Positions 11,052 to 19,332 are shown, counted from the stretch's first letter. The stretch: DNA of 64,000 nucleotides from Streptomyces aurantiacus (GCF_027107535.1 NZ_CP114283.1:3720001-3784000), one strand, 5' to 3'. A program made the numbers and translations. The notes: generated by a model not told the origin, from the sequence alone.

Positions 11052-11987
11052 GTGCGTGTCCGGTCGCTGACGCTGGCCGTGGCCGGCGTCGCCCTGCTCG
11101 CCCCCATCGTTCCCGCGGCCGCCCCGCTGCCCGAGGCCGTGCGCGAGCGCGCCGGGCACACTCCGGCTGAGGAGAACGCCCGTGGTGAGGCAAGCGCGCG
11201 GAATCCGGCGGGCGTTCGGGACAGAGGGAACCCGCCGGGCGAGGAGACCGTCCGAGGCCCGGGAAGCGCTCCGGGGCAGAGCCTCCCGGGCGCGGGGAAC
11301 ACCCTGGCCGCGGGGAAAACCACGGCCGCGGGGAAAACCACGGCCGCGGGGAAAACCACGGCCGCGGGGAAAACCCCTGGTGCGGGGGGCGCCCCGGGTA
11401 CAGGGCACGTCCGGGCCGAGGAACTCCTGGCCGCGGTACGCGACTGCGCGCCCGTCTCACGGGGCCGCTTCCGCAGCGACGACGGGGCACCCGCGGACAT
11501 CCCGGTCTGCGGCAAGCGGGGCGCCGTCTTCTGGAAGGCCGACATGGACATCGACTGCGACGGCCGGCCGGGCCGGCACTGCAACAGGCGCACCGACCCC
11601 CTCTTCTCCGGCGCCACCGCCTACCAGCAGTCCGACGGGCGCCAGCTGAGCGCCGAGCGGCTGCCGTACGTCGTCGTGCCCGCACCGAGTCGCCGGTGGA
11701 ACCACCGCGCCCACGGCGTCCGGCGCGGCACGGTCGCCGCCGTCGTCCACGGCGACCGCGTCCGGTACGCGGTCGTGGGCGACGTCGGCCCCGACGACAT
11801 CATCGGCGAGGCGTCGTACGCCACGGCGCGGGGTCTGGGCATCCGCCCCGATCCGCAGGGCGGCGGAGTGGCCTCCGGGGTCACATACATCCTGTTCAAG
11901 GGCTCCGGCGCCTCGCCCATCGAGAGCCGCCGGGCGGCCGCCGCCCAGGGGGAGCGGCTCGCCCGGCAGTTCGTCCGCCGGAACTGA
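11052..11987 (+). CDS. GH75 chitosanase, secreted
   Basis: A 311-residue secreted enzyme. A signal peptide (VRSLTLAVAGVALLAPIVPA) is followed by a low-complexity linker (~25-125) with a repeated AAGKTT hexapeptide, then a GH75 chitosanase domain (~125-311). The domain shows FWKADMDIDCDGRPG and VVGDVGPDDIIGEASYA, the acidic residues around these strands being those of the family. It would cleave chitosan outside the cell. GTG at 11052 is the chosen start because it directly precedes the signal peptide and AGGAGAGG lies upstream. The linker between signal and catalytic domain is unusually long, and the DNA repeats behind it may vary in copy number. Confidence 0.85.
   Translation: MRVRSLTLAVAGVALLAPIVPAAAPLPEAVRERAGHTPAEENARGEASARNPAGVRDRGNPPGEETVRGPGSAPGQSLPGAGNTLAAGKTTAAGKTTAAGKTTAAGKTPGAGGAPGTGHVRAEELLAAVRDCAPVSRGRFRSDDGAPADIPVCGKRGAVFWKADMDIDCDGRPGRHCNRRTDPLFSGATAYQQSDGRQLSAERLPYVVVPAPSRRWNHRAHGVRRGTVAAVVHGDRVRYAVVGDVGPDDIIGEASYATARGLGIRPDPQGGGVASGVTYILFKGSGASPIESRRAAAAQGERLARQFVRRN
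11307..11375 (+). repeat. 18-bp in-frame tandem repeat in the chitosanase linker
   Basis: GCCGCGGGGAAAACCACG occurs three times perfectly (11307-11324, 11325-11342, 11343-11360) with a fourth partial copy to 11375, encoding repeated AAGKTT. A degenerate copy precedes it near 11290. Identical DNA copies indicate recent slippage expansion; the copy number changes length but not frame. Confidence 0.95.
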
Positions 11988-11991
11988 GGCC

Positions 11992-12011
11992 CGGGCGGCC
12001 CGGGCCGCCCG
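11992..12011. terminator. GC-rich palindrome between chitosanase gene and dhaM
   Basis: CGGGCGGCCCGGGCCGCCCG is a perfect 20-base palindrome in the 30-base gap between two converging genes. It can form a hairpin in either transcript and is the only terminator candidate there. Confidence 0.5.
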
Positions 12012-12017
12012 CCCGCG

Positions 12018-12467
12018 TCACACCTTCCGGTACGTGTACGCCTCCGCCGCGGCCGCTTCCACCGCCGCCAGGTCCGCTCCCGCGGAGGCCGTGACGACCG
12101 CCGCGACCGCGCCCTCGACGAACGGCGCGTCCACCAGACGGGTGTCCGCGGGGAGTTCGTCGCCCTCGGCCAGCAGGGCCTTCACGGTGAGGACCGCGCT
12201 GCCGAGGTCGGTGAGCACCGCGACCCCGGCGCCGCGGTCCACCGAGGCCGCCGCGGCGGAGATCAGCTCGGAGCTGGTGCCGAGGCCGCCGTCCCCGTCA
12301 CCGCCCGCCGGCGCCACCGGAGCGATCGGACCGCCACCCGCGAGCCCGGTCGCCAGCTCGGCGACCGAGGCGGCCACCGCTGCGCTGTGCGACACGAGAA
12401 CGACACCCACGAGCTTCTCGCCGCCCTGCTCCGCCGCCTTTGGCGTGCCACCCACGACGTCACTCAC
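12018..12467 (-). CDS. dhaM: PTS-dependent dihydroxyacetone kinase, phosphotransferase subunit DhaM
   Basis: A 149-residue mannose-EIIA-like protein. The phosphorylatable histidine is in VGVVLVSHSAAVAASVAEL (His27), and the later VLTDLGSAVLTVKALL helix is typical of DhaM. Only the EIIA-like domain is present, without the HPr and EI-like parts fused in E. coli, so it must receive phosphate from the general PTS proteins encoded elsewhere. GTG at 12467 overlaps the dhaL stop by eight bases (GTGAGTGA); a GTG nearer the first strand would give a shorter, more standard N-terminus. Confidence 0.9.
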   Translation of the reverse strand: MSDVVGGTPKAAEQGGEKLVGVVLVSHSAAVAASVAELATGLAGGGPIAPVAPAGGDGDGGLGTSSELISAAAASVDRGAGVAVLTDLGSAVLTVKALLAEGDELPADTRLVDAPFVEGAVAAVVTASAGADLAAVEAAAAEAYTYRKV

Positions 12468-13059
12468 CGGCCGCCTCCGCCAGTGCCGCGATCAGGAGGG
12501 CCGAGGAGGTGGCACCCGGATCCTGGTGCCCGATGCTGCGCTCGCCCAGGTAGCTCGCCCGTCCCTTGCGTGCCTGCAACGGAGTGGTCGCGAGAGCGCC
12601 CTCCTGCGCGGCGGCCCGCGAGGCGGCGAAGGACTCACTGAGGGCGTCGACCGCCGGCACGAGCGCGTCGACCATCGTCTTGTCACCGGGCGCCGCGCCG
12701 CCGAGCTGCATCACCGCATCCACGCCGGCGCGCAGCGCGTCCGCGAGGTCCTGCGCGCCGACCTCGGCCGCGTCGCCGAGCGCCTTGCCCGTGCGGCGCA
12801 GCAGGGTTCCGTACAACGGTCCCGAGGCACCGCCCACCGTCGAGATCAACTGGCGTCCGGCGAGCGTCAGTACGGCGCCGGGTGTGCCCGGCGCCTCCTT
12901 CTCCAGCGTGGCCGCCACGGCCCGGAACCCGCGCTGCAGATTGCTGCCGTGGTCGGCGTCGCCGATCGGTGAGTCGAGGTCGGTGAGCCGTTCCGCCTCG
13001 CGTTCCACGGACGCGGCGGTCGCCGTCATCCAACGGCGGAAGAAGTCGGCGTCGAGCAC
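12460..13059 (-). CDS. dhaL: Dihydroxyacetone kinase subunit DhaL
   Basis: A 199-residue ADP-binding subunit. The conserved aspartates that hold magnesium and ADP are in DLDSPIGDADHGSNLQRGF, with GGASGPLYGTLL and GARKGRASYLGERSIGHQDPGA further on. It transfers phosphate from DhaM-bound histidine through tightly bound ADP/ATP to dihydroxyacetone held on DhaK. AAGGAGA precedes the GTG start. It lies 78 bases after dhaK and overlaps dhaM, making one operon. Confidence 0.94.
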   Translation of the reverse strand: MLDADFFRRWMTATAASVEREAERLTDLDSPIGDADHGSNLQRGFRAVAATLEKEAPGTPGAVLTLAGRQLISTVGGASGPLYGTLLRRTGKALGDAAEVGAQDLADALRAGVDAVMQLGGAAPGDKTMVDALVPAVDALSESFAASRAAAQEGALATTPLQARKGRASYLGERSIGHQDPGATSSALLIAALAEAAGE

Positions 13060-13137
13060 TGAATCTCCTTGCGTGGTAAGGGTGTTGACCAGTCGCTCTG
13101 ACGGGACCGGTCGGGCGGGACAGGAGGAGGCCGGGCC

Positions 13138-14130
13138 CTACATGCCCCAGCGCAGACCTGCCGTACGCACCGGCGCGTCCCACAGCCGCAGCAGGTCCTC
13201 GTCGATCTGACACAGGGTCACCGAGGCCCCGGCCATGTCGAGCGAGGTGACGTAGTTGCCGACGAGGGTGCGTGCCACCGGGACCCCGCGGCCGGTCAGG
13301 ACCCGCTGTACCTCCGCGTTGAAGCCGTACAGCTCCAACAGGGGAGTGGCGCCCATGCCGTTCACCAGGACCAGGACGGGGTTGCGCGGATTCAGGTCCT
13401 CCAGGATCGCGTTCACCGAGAAGTCGGCGATCTCCCGCGAGGTCATCATCGCCCGCCGTTCCCGGCCCGGCTCACCGTGGATCCCCACACCCAACTCCAG
13501 CTCCCCGGCGGGCAGATCGAAGGTAGGGCTGCCCTTGGCGGGTGTGGTGCAGGCGCTGAGGGCGACACCGAAACTGCGCGAGTTCTCGTTGACCTGGCGG
13601 GCCAGCGCCTCGACCCGCTCCAACGGCAGGCCCTCCTCGGCGGCGGCGCCCGCGATCTTCTCCACGAACAGTGTGGCGCCGGTGCCGCGCCGGCCGGCCG
13701 TGTAGAGGCTGTCCGTGACGGCCACGTCGTCGTCGACGAGGATCTTGGCGATCTGGATGCCCTCGTCCTCGGCGAGTTCCGCCGCCATGTCGAAGTTGAG
13801 GACGTCACCGGTGTAGTTCTTCACGATGAACAGCACCCCGGCGCCGCTGTCCACGGCGGCCGCGGCCCGCACCATCTGGTCCGGCACCGGGCTCGTGAAC
13901 ACCTCTCCGGGACAGGCCGCCGACAGCATTCCGGGACCCACGAACCCGCCGTGCAGCGGCTCGTGCCCCGAACCACCGCCCGACACGAGCCCCACCTTTC
14001 CGGCCACCGGGGCGTCCCGCCGTACGATCACCCGGTTCTCGACATCCACGGTCAGCTCAGGATGCGCGGCGGCCATGCCCCGCAGTGCGTCCGCGACAAC
14101 CGTCTCCGCGACGTTGATGAGCATCTTCAT
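13138..14130 (-). CDS. dhaK: Dihydroxyacetone kinase, substrate-binding subunit DhaK
   Basis: A 330-residue subunit that binds dihydroxyacetone covalently as a hemiaminal on histidine. LVSGGGSGHEPLHGG (~49-62) is the substrate loop, FIVKNYTGDVLNFDMA follows, and the reactive histidine is His218 in LGVGIHGEPGRER. It is the full family length. AGGAGGT precedes the ATG at 14130. It is first in dhaK-dhaL-dhaM. No adjacent glycerol dehydrogenase or regulator gene is present, so control of the operon is not apparent. Confidence 0.96.
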   Translation of the reverse strand: MKMLINVAETVVADALRGMAAAHPELTVDVENRVIVRRDAPVAGKVGLVSGGGSGHEPLHGGFVGPGMLSAACPGEVFTSPVPDQMVRAAAAVDSGAGVLFIVKNYTGDVLNFDMAAELAEDEGIQIAKILVDDDVAVTDSLYTAGRRGTGATLFVEKIAGAAAEEGLPLERVEALARQVNENSRSFGVALSACTTPAKGSPTFDLPAGELELGVGIHGEPGRERRAMMTSREIADFSVNAILEDLNPRNPVLVLVNGMGATPLLELYGFNAEVQRVLTGRGVPVARTLVGNYVTSLDMAGASVTLCQIDEDLLRLWDAPVRTAGLRWGM

Positions 14131-14255
14131 GGGTACCTCCTGGTGAGACTGGCAGCCTGCTCTGGGCAGTATCAGTCCTGTGACGCCGAATGGTCACGTG
14201 TACCGACGTCCCGGACGCGCGGGTCGCACCTTTGCTGCCGTGCGGTGGCGGGAGA

Positions 14256-15101
14256 TCACGGCCGGCCGAGCAGGCGGTGCAGCGACGCCGTCAGACTCGC
14301 CACGAAGGCGTCACGGGTCCCGTCGTCGAGGAGGTCCAGGGACAGATAGGGGTTGAGGTCCTCCAGCTCGACCAGCAGCAGCCCGCCGTCCGGGGCACGG
14401 CAGGCGTCGACTCGCTGGATGCCGTGGTCGATGTCGTTCCAGTCGATGAAACGTCCGGCGAAGTCCAGGTCGGCAGCCGTGGGTTCGTAGCGTTCGAGGG
14501 CCCAGCGCCGGTCGGGGCGGGGTGCGTACAGGGCGTACTGGAAGCTGTGGTCGACGTAGTAGAACGACACCTCGTACCGGAAGTCGATCCGCGGCTGGAC
14601 GAGCATGCCGGGGCCGGCGTCGTACTGCTGGGTTCTCAACCGCTCACGGGGGACGAACTCCAGGCCTGTCGAGTCCGCGCCGAATGTCGGTTTCACGACG
14701 TACTCGGCCGCGTCCGGGAGCAGCCCGAGGTCCTCCGGCCGGTCGACGGTCGGGATCACGGGAAAGCCTTGCGCGGTCAGGTCGAGAAGGTACTGCTTTC
14801 CGGCCTGGTCCCCCTTGCCCGTCAGCTGGGTGCAGACCCGGGCGCCCCGCCGGAGCGCCCGGTCGCGGAAGTCGTCGTACGCGGCCTGGTACCGCAGGAC
14901 GGGTCCGCTGTTGCGGACCACGATCGCGTCGACGGCCAAGGCGTCCATCAACGCGGTGGCGTCGAGCGGATGGCACAGCGCGATGTCGAAGTCCGCGCGG
15001 AGCCGGGAGGTCAGGAAGATGTCCTCGTCGCAGTACCGGCGTCCCTTGGCCTGATAGGCCAGGTCGGTCACGAACAGCAGCCTGGGCCGGACGGACGCCA
15101 T
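14256..15101 (-). CDS. ATP-grasp domain protein of unknown substrate
   Basis: A 281-residue protein with an ATP-grasp fold. AEYVVKPTFGADSTGLEFV gives the nucleotide-binding lysine strand, and DHGIQRVDACRAPDGGLLLVELEDLNPYLSL carries the metal-binding E...N pair. The N-terminal FVTDLAYQAKGRRYCDEDIFLT is not diagnostic. ATP-grasp enzymes join a carboxylate to an amine or thiol using ATP. No peptide substrate, amino-acid gene or second ligase adjoins it. ATG at 15101 was preferred because GGGAG is correctly placed; an upstream ATG at 15134 is possible. It lies upstream of dhaK on the same strand with a 125-base gap. Confidence 0.72.
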   Translation of the reverse strand: MASVRPRLLFVTDLAYQAKGRRYCDEDIFLTSRLRADFDIALCHPLDATALMDALAVDAIVVRNSGPVLRYQAAYDDFRDRALRRGARVCTQLTGKGDQAGKQYLLDLTAQGFPVIPTVDRPEDLGLLPDAAEYVVKPTFGADSTGLEFVPRERLRTQQYDAGPGMLVQPRIDFRYEVSFYYVDHSFQYALYAPRPDRRWALERYEPTAADLDFAGRFIDWNDIDHGIQRVDACRAPDGGLLLVELEDLNPYLSLDLLDDGTRDAFVASLTASLHRLLGRP

Positions 15102-15715
15102 GGGCACTCCCGAAGATCGGTTTCCGGCCTCCATTACAACCCGGGCCGGTATCGGTACGCCCCACGGCCCGGGTACGGCCTGACAGGCCGACGGAACCTC
15201 GACGCCCGGGCCCGGTGCCGGGGGCGCCTCCCGCCCCGGGAAGCCGGCGGCGGGCCGCGGCCGCGCGGCTCGCCCTCGCAGGGCTTCGGTCAGCTCCGTG
15301 AACCGTCGGCCGCGTGACCGACTCCAGGCCGGAGGATCCGCGCGGCCCGGCGGGTCGAGGAGTTGCCGCGCGGCTGTTCGCGGGATCCGGGCGGCGGGTC
15401 CCCGCGGGCCCTGGAGATGACCATGCCGCTGAGGTGCCGGTCCGTGCCGGATGAGGGAGCCGACACGGACGTGTTCTGCGCGAAGCGTTGACTAGAAAGC
15501 GCTTGCCCCTTACGTTCCCGTTCAGCAGCGTGACCCGGCGTCGGCGTCTCGTATATGAGATGCCAGATGCCGGAGGCGGTATGGCCTGGGAACGTGCACT
15601 TCTCAGGATGCCGTCAGGAGCCGCACGGAGAGGCGCCACACTCGCAGGGCGATCCAAATGACGTACGTAGTTCACGTATCTGAAGAATGGAACGCTCTCG
15701 AAGGGACGCACCCGC
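15102..15715. other. Intergenic region of about 614 bases before the pectate lyase genes
   Basis: The first ~380 bases are GC-rich with no supported gene. The last part holds the promoter at 15488-15516 and a leader of about 200 bases before the truncated pectate lyase frame. A 24-codon frame at 15417-15491 is not believed to be a gene. Confidence 0.55.
15488..15516 (+). promoter_or_regulatory. Pectate lyase promoter with LacI-type half-palindrome
   Basis: TTGACT (15488-15493) and TACGTT (15511-15516) are separated by 17 bases, a strong sigma-70-like promoter. The spacer contains AAGCGCTT (15497-15504), a palindrome at the heart of many LacI-family operators, including those of Streptomyces glycoside hydrolase genes. 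It would repress pectinolysis in the absence of inducer. Confidence 0.65.
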
Positions 15716-16138
15716 ATGCGTACTCGCCCCCCAGGTACACACCCCAGGAGACTGGTCGTGTCCACGGTCGTGGCATCCGCCCGCGCGATCCCCACCGCCG
15801 TGGCCCTGTCGCGGTCCGCGGGCGCCGCCGAAGCCTCCCCCATCGGTTTCGGCGGCGGCGCCACGGGCGGTGGCGGCGCGAATGTGGTGACGGTGTCCAC
15901 GCTCGCCGCGTTCGAGGCGGCGGTCACCGGCGTCACGGTCGAAGCGGTCGGGGCCAGTGGTCCGGTCCCGCTCACCGGGCGGGCCGGCAGTGGCTCCAAC
16001 GCCACGGTCCTGGGCGTCGGTTCGTCCTCGGGATGCACCGGCGGCGGGCTCTGTGCCAAGTGCTGCGGCCACTCCTTCGAACCGGCATCGCCGGTCGTCG
16101 GCTCGGTGGCGTCCGGAGCGGGCGCCGGAAAGCTCTGA
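15716..16138 (+). pseudogene. PL1 pectate lyase with internal in-frame deletion
   Basis: A 140-codon frame that keeps both ends of a family 1 pectate lyase but lacks the middle. Residues ~1-40 are a secretion signal. SPIGFGGGATGGGGANVVTVSTLAAF... and NATVLGVGSSSGCTGGGL are the usual N-terminal PL1 strands. The frame then jumps to SFEPASPVVGSVASGAGAGKL, which looks like the family's C-terminal end. Roughly 180 residues of parallel beta-helix, with all catalytic and calcium-binding residues, are missing compared with the usual ~320. A GAAGGG site and a strong upstream promoter remain. It cannot be an active lyase. The intact PL3 gene follows 68 bases later. Confidence 0.75.
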
Positions 16139-16206
16139 CCCCCACCAGTGGCCGCCGGTACTGCCGGGAGCCGCTGAACCCCCACCAGGAGAGAAGGAAA
16201 CGGGAC

Positions 16207-17019
16207 ATGACTTCTCAGGCACAGCCGCGGACGCGGCAACGTCTGCGCAATCCCGCGCGGCAGACACTGACCGGCGGCCTCGGCGCCCTCGGTCTCACAG
16301 TTGGCATGATCATGACGGGTCTTACGCTTCCTGCGGCGAATGCCGCCACCTGGCCGACACCCTCCAGCAGTCAGGGCGTCTCCGCCACCATCGACGTGTC
16401 CGGCACCAAGGACTACGGGATGAAGCGCTTCTACGGCACCGGAGATCTGGCCGGTGACGGCCAGGAGGAGGGCCAGGACCCGATCCTGAAGCTCGCCGAC
16501 GGAGCGGTGCTGAAGAACGTCATCATCGGGGCTCCGGGCGCCGACGGCATCCACTGCTCGGGCAGCTGCACCCTGCAGAACGTCTGGTGGGAGGACGTCG
16601 GCGAGGACGCCGCCACCTTCAAGGGCGGCAACGGCGCCACCTACACCGTGAGTGGCGGAGGCGCGAAGAAGGCCGCGGACAAGGTCTTCCAGCACAACGG
16701 CGGTGGCACACTGAACATCTCGAACTTCGCGGTACAGGAGTTCAAGACGCTCTACCGCTCCTGCGGGGACTGCTCCACCTCGTACACGCGGAAGGTGAAC
16801 CTCAACACCATCGACGTGACCGGGACCGGCTCCACGGCGAGGATCGTCGGCATCAACGTCAACCGCAACGACGTGGCGACGCTGCGCAACATCACGATCC
16901 GCAGCGACGCGAGCCGCAAGGTCGTTCCCTGCCAGAAGTACAACAACAACACGGCGGTGGGTACCGGACCCGACAGCACCAACTGCAAGTACGCCACCTC
17001 GGACATCACCTACAGGTGA
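16207..17019 (+). CDS. PL3 pectate lyase, secreted
   Basis: A 270-residue secreted lyase. The signal peptide has an Arg-rich start and a hydrophobic core (LGALGLTVGMIMTGLTL), cleaved after ANAA. The mature part is a family 3 beta-helix, with GQEEGQDPILKLADGAVLKNVIIGAPGADGIHCSGSC, WWEDVGEDAATFKG and NRNDVATLRNITIRS. It splits de-esterified homogalacturonan by beta-elimination outside the cell, dependent on calcium. The PL3 domain occupies the whole mature chain with no carbohydrate-binding module. AGAAGGAAA precedes the ATG. It is probably transcribed from the promoter at 15488 through the defunct PL1 gene. Confidence 0.93.
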   Translation: MTSQAQPRTRQRLRNPARQTLTGGLGALGLTVGMIMTGLTLPAANAATWPTPSSSQGVSATIDVSGTKDYGMKRFYGTGDLAGDGQEEGQDPILKLADGAVLKNVIIGAPGADGIHCSGSCTLQNVWWEDVGEDAATFKGGNGATYTVSGGGAKKAADKVFQHNGGGTLNISNFAVQEFKTLYRSCGDCSTSYTRKVNLNTIDVTGTGSTARIVGINVNRNDVATLRNITIRSDASRKVVPCQKYNNNTAVGTGPDSTNCKYATSDITYR

Positions 17020-17027
17020 GCCGTGGC

Positions 17028-17079
17028 CCCGGCGGCCGGACGAACTCCCTCCTTGCTCGGGGTTCGCCCGGCCGCCGGG
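17028..17079. terminator. Bidirectional hairpin between pectate lyase and arabinofuranosidase genes
   Basis: An 18-base arm (17028-17045, beginning CCCGGCGGCCGG) pairs with 17062-17079 at 17 of 18 positions around a 16-base loop. It lies between two converging stop codons, so it can end both transcripts. Confidence 0.75.
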
Positions 17080-17089
17080 CGCCTGCGTG

Positions 17090-18529
17090 TCAGGCCCAGG
17101 CGGTGGCGACGACGAACGAACTGTCCTGGCGGAAGAGGTCGGTGGCGTCCGCACGGTCCACGCGGAGCTGGTAGTTGTAGTGGCGCAGGTAGTGGCCGGG
17201 GTAGTTGTACGACTCCAGGCGCACGGACCCGGACGAACTGCCCGTCCGGGCGATGAAGGTGGCGTCCCTGGCGAACGTGGACGAGCCGTTGTTCGCGTCG
17301 AAACGGCCCCGGAAGTCCCAGTGGCGCAGGTAGTTGCCGGCCGCGTTGCGGAACGAGTAGCCGTTCCCGTCGGCGAGGCCCGGCACGATGGTGAACGTGG
17401 ACGCCTGCTTCTCCGCGGTCGTGCTGGAGGCGGTCACCACGGGAAGGTTGAGCAGGGCGGACTGGTCCTGCCAGTAGCGGGTGGTGAAGTTGCCCGACCG
17501 GAGCGAGCGCGTGACCCCGGTCGGCAGGGAGACCCCGCCGGAGACCGTCTCCTTGATCACGGTGAAGTGGCGCGCGGTGCCGGAGATGCCCGGCAGCGCC
17601 CGCGGAGCGCTCCAGGTGGCGAAGGAGTCGTAGCTGTCGCTGTAGTAGTAGCTGCCGTCGCCGTAGCCGTCGAAGAAGATCCGCCATGCGCCGTTGTCGA
17701 GCTGTATGAGCGCGGCGCCCTCGCGTGTGCTGCCCCAGCCGGCCCAGTTGCCCGTCCTGCTGATGGTGTACGGGCCGGCGAGCGAGGTGGCCGTGGCGTA
17801 CTCGATGTACTTCGAGGTCTCGTTCTTCGTGAAGGCGTGGTAGGTCGAGCCGGTCTTCACCACGAACGTGTCGATGTGGTTGGCGCCGATGCCGGACATC
17901 GCGACCGGGGAAGTCCACGCGGTGAGCGCCGAGTTGGTGGCCCGCAGTCGGTACGGTGTGAAGATCCACTCGTCGTTGGTGGTCGAGCAGGACACGAGGA
18001 TGTTCACGCTGCCGTCGCTGTCGACGAACCACTCCGGCGCCCAGGCGCGCGACAGGTTCGCGATGGGGACCGTGTAGTCGTACAGGAACGTCCAGTTGGT
18101 GCGGTCCGAGCTGCGGGCGAAGCCGATGGTGGTGCTGGTGTCCTGCCAGGTGTGCGTGGTGTAGGTGATGTAGTAGTAGCCATCGGTGTGCTTGAAGATG
18201 CTGGCGTCGCGGATCCGGTTGGCGGGCGGCGTGTACGCGGACGCCCTGGCGAGGCGGAAGTCCGTCGCGTCGTCCGACTGGTAGACGTTCACGGTGCCGT
18301 CGTTGCTGTTGAGGAACGGCACGATGGTGTAGCGGGTGGCCGAGCCGCTGGGCGGCGCGGCCGCCGAGGCGGTACCGAGCAGGCCCGGCACCCCGCCCAT
18401 GACGAGGGCCGAGGCCGGCAGCGCGGCCATCGCCCGCAGCAGACTCCGGCGCGAGGGCGCGAAGGTCCGGTACGCGCCGGTCGCGTCCGAGGCGGCAGCG
18501 GGTCCGGCGGATCTGTCTGGCGTCATCAT
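17090..18529 (-). CDS. GH43-like arabinofuranosidase with C-terminal AbfB module, Tat-exported
   Basis: A 479-residue exported enzyme. The twin-arginine signal is SRRSLLRAMAALPASALVMG, cleaved near TASAAA. The catalytic part (~60-325) is a five-bladed propeller, with RIRDASIFKHTDGYYYITYT, SRAWAPEWFVDSDGSVNILV and WGSTREGAALIQLDNGAWRI. The C-terminal ~140 residues are an arabinofuranose-binding AbfB (CBM42) domain with three NYLRHWDFRGRF-type subrepeats. It would release arabinose from arabinan side chains of pectin, complementing the pectate lyase on the other strand. AAGGAGA precedes the ATG pair at 18529/18526. Confidence 0.88.
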   Translation of the reverse strand: MMTPDRSAGPAAASDATGAYRTFAPSRRSLLRAMAALPASALVMGGVPGLLGTASAAAPPSGSATRYTIVPFLNSNDGTVNVYQSDDATDFRLARASAYTPPANRIRDASIFKHTDGYYYITYTTHTWQDTSTTIGFARSSDRTNWTFLYDYTVPIANLSRAWAPEWFVDSDGSVNILVSCSTTNDEWIFTPYRLRATNSALTAWTSPVAMSGIGANHIDTFVVKTGSTYHAFTKNETSKYIEYATATSLAGPYTISRTGNWAGWGSTREGAALIQLDNGAWRIFFDGYGDGSYYYSDSYDSFATWSAPRALPGISGTARHFTVIKETVSGGVSLPTGVTRSLRSGNFTTRYWQDQSALLNLPVVTASSTTAEKQASTFTIVPGLADGNGYSFRNAAGNYLRHWDFRGRFDANNGSSTFARDATFIARTGSSSGSVRLESYNYPGHYLRHYNYQLRVDRADATDLFRQDSSFVVATAWA

Positions 18530-18939
18530 GTGCGGCTCTCCTTGCTGGTGCTTCCTGCGTTCCTGCGTTCCTGCGTTCCTGCGTTCGTGCCGTCGTGCCG
18601 TTCGTGTCGTGCTGGTGGCGCCGGACCCGTGGGCACCAGGGTCGTCCGTCCCGGGAACCGAGGTGCCTCGTCGTCCGCCCGACTGCCCTCACGTGCTGCC
18701 TACCGGCGAACGGCGTCATGGACAGGGGCGTGCGCACCACCCCAACTGGTCGATATGTCGAACATGGTTCGGTAAAGCGGTCAGAACGTAGGGCGCGGCT
18801 GTGGCCACGTCAATAACTTCGACACGCTCAGTCACTTGCGGCTCTGCTGTGCCGGGGGTGTCCTGTGTGTGTCGCGCGCCCGCCCTCGCCCCGGGCCGAC
18901 CCGCGGTGAAGTCCCGTACGCCCATGGTTTGGCGGGGCG
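18530..18939. other. Divergent intergenic region of 410 bases
   Basis: This region lies between the arabinofuranosidase and DUF326 genes. It holds an 8-bp tandem repeat in the arabinofuranosidase leader (18552-18583) and a short perfect inverted repeat CGAAC-ATG-GTTCG (18759-18771) that may be a regulator site for the glycosidase gene. No gene was seen in it. Confidence 0.5.
18552..18583. repeat. Four tandem copies of an 8-bp unit in the arabinofuranosidase leader
   Basis: TTCCTGCG is repeated four times without mismatch, followed by degenerate TTCGTGCC-like copies to about 18610. The array lies 23-54 bases upstream of the arabinofuranosidase start, inside its probable mRNA leader, so length changes there could alter translation. 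Confidence 0.95.
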
Positions 18940-19332
18940 GTGTCCGGCTACCCGGACCACGTGTCAGTGACAGAGCTACAGGAACTCGTCCGTTTCCTCG
19001 AGGATCGGTTCGCCTGTGCGCAGGCCTGTACCGACTGCGCCCGGGTGTGCGCCCTGCGAGCGAGCCTCGCCGACCTCGACGGTCCCGAGGATCAACAACT
19101 GCTGCGGCGCAAGGGCATCCTGTGCGCGGAGGTCTGCGACGCGACATGCCGCGTGCTGGCCGAACAGGAGACGCAGTCCGAGGACTCGATGCGCGCGCAG
19201 GTCGAGTGGTGCCGTGCCGTCTGCCTCGAGACCGCCCACGTCTTCGACCGCAGCCCGGGATCCGAGGAGGGCGCCCGGTCCTGCCGGGACTGCGCGCGTG
19301 CCTGCTCGGAATTCCTCACCCTGCTGCGCTGA
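18940..19332 (+). CDS. Cys-rich four-helix-bundle copper-binding (DUF326/Csp-like) protein
   Basis: A 130-residue cytosolic protein with twelve cysteines in CxxxC/CxxC pairs on amphipathic helices: FACAQACTDCARVCALRA, LCAEVCDATCRVL, EWCRAVCLET and SCRDCARACSEF. This is the pattern of the DUF326 family, which includes the copper-storage protein Csp3 of Streptomyces; Csp3 carries more cysteines. Binding of Cu(I) by thiolates inside the bundle is the likely role. The start is either the GTG at 18940 or the GTG at 18961; neither has a strong ribosome site. It is a single-gene unit. Confidence 0.78.
   Translation: MSGYPDHVSVTELQELVRFLEDRFACAQACTDCARVCALRASLADLDGPEDQQLLRRKGILCAEVCDATCRVLAEQETQSEDSMRAQVEWCRAVCLETAHVFDRSPGSEEGARSCRDCARACSEFLTLLR

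Noticed and set aside
15417..15491. 24-codon frame before the pectate lyase promoter
   Set aside because: No proper ribosome site spacing, no similarity, and its stop overlaps the -35 element of the promoter.
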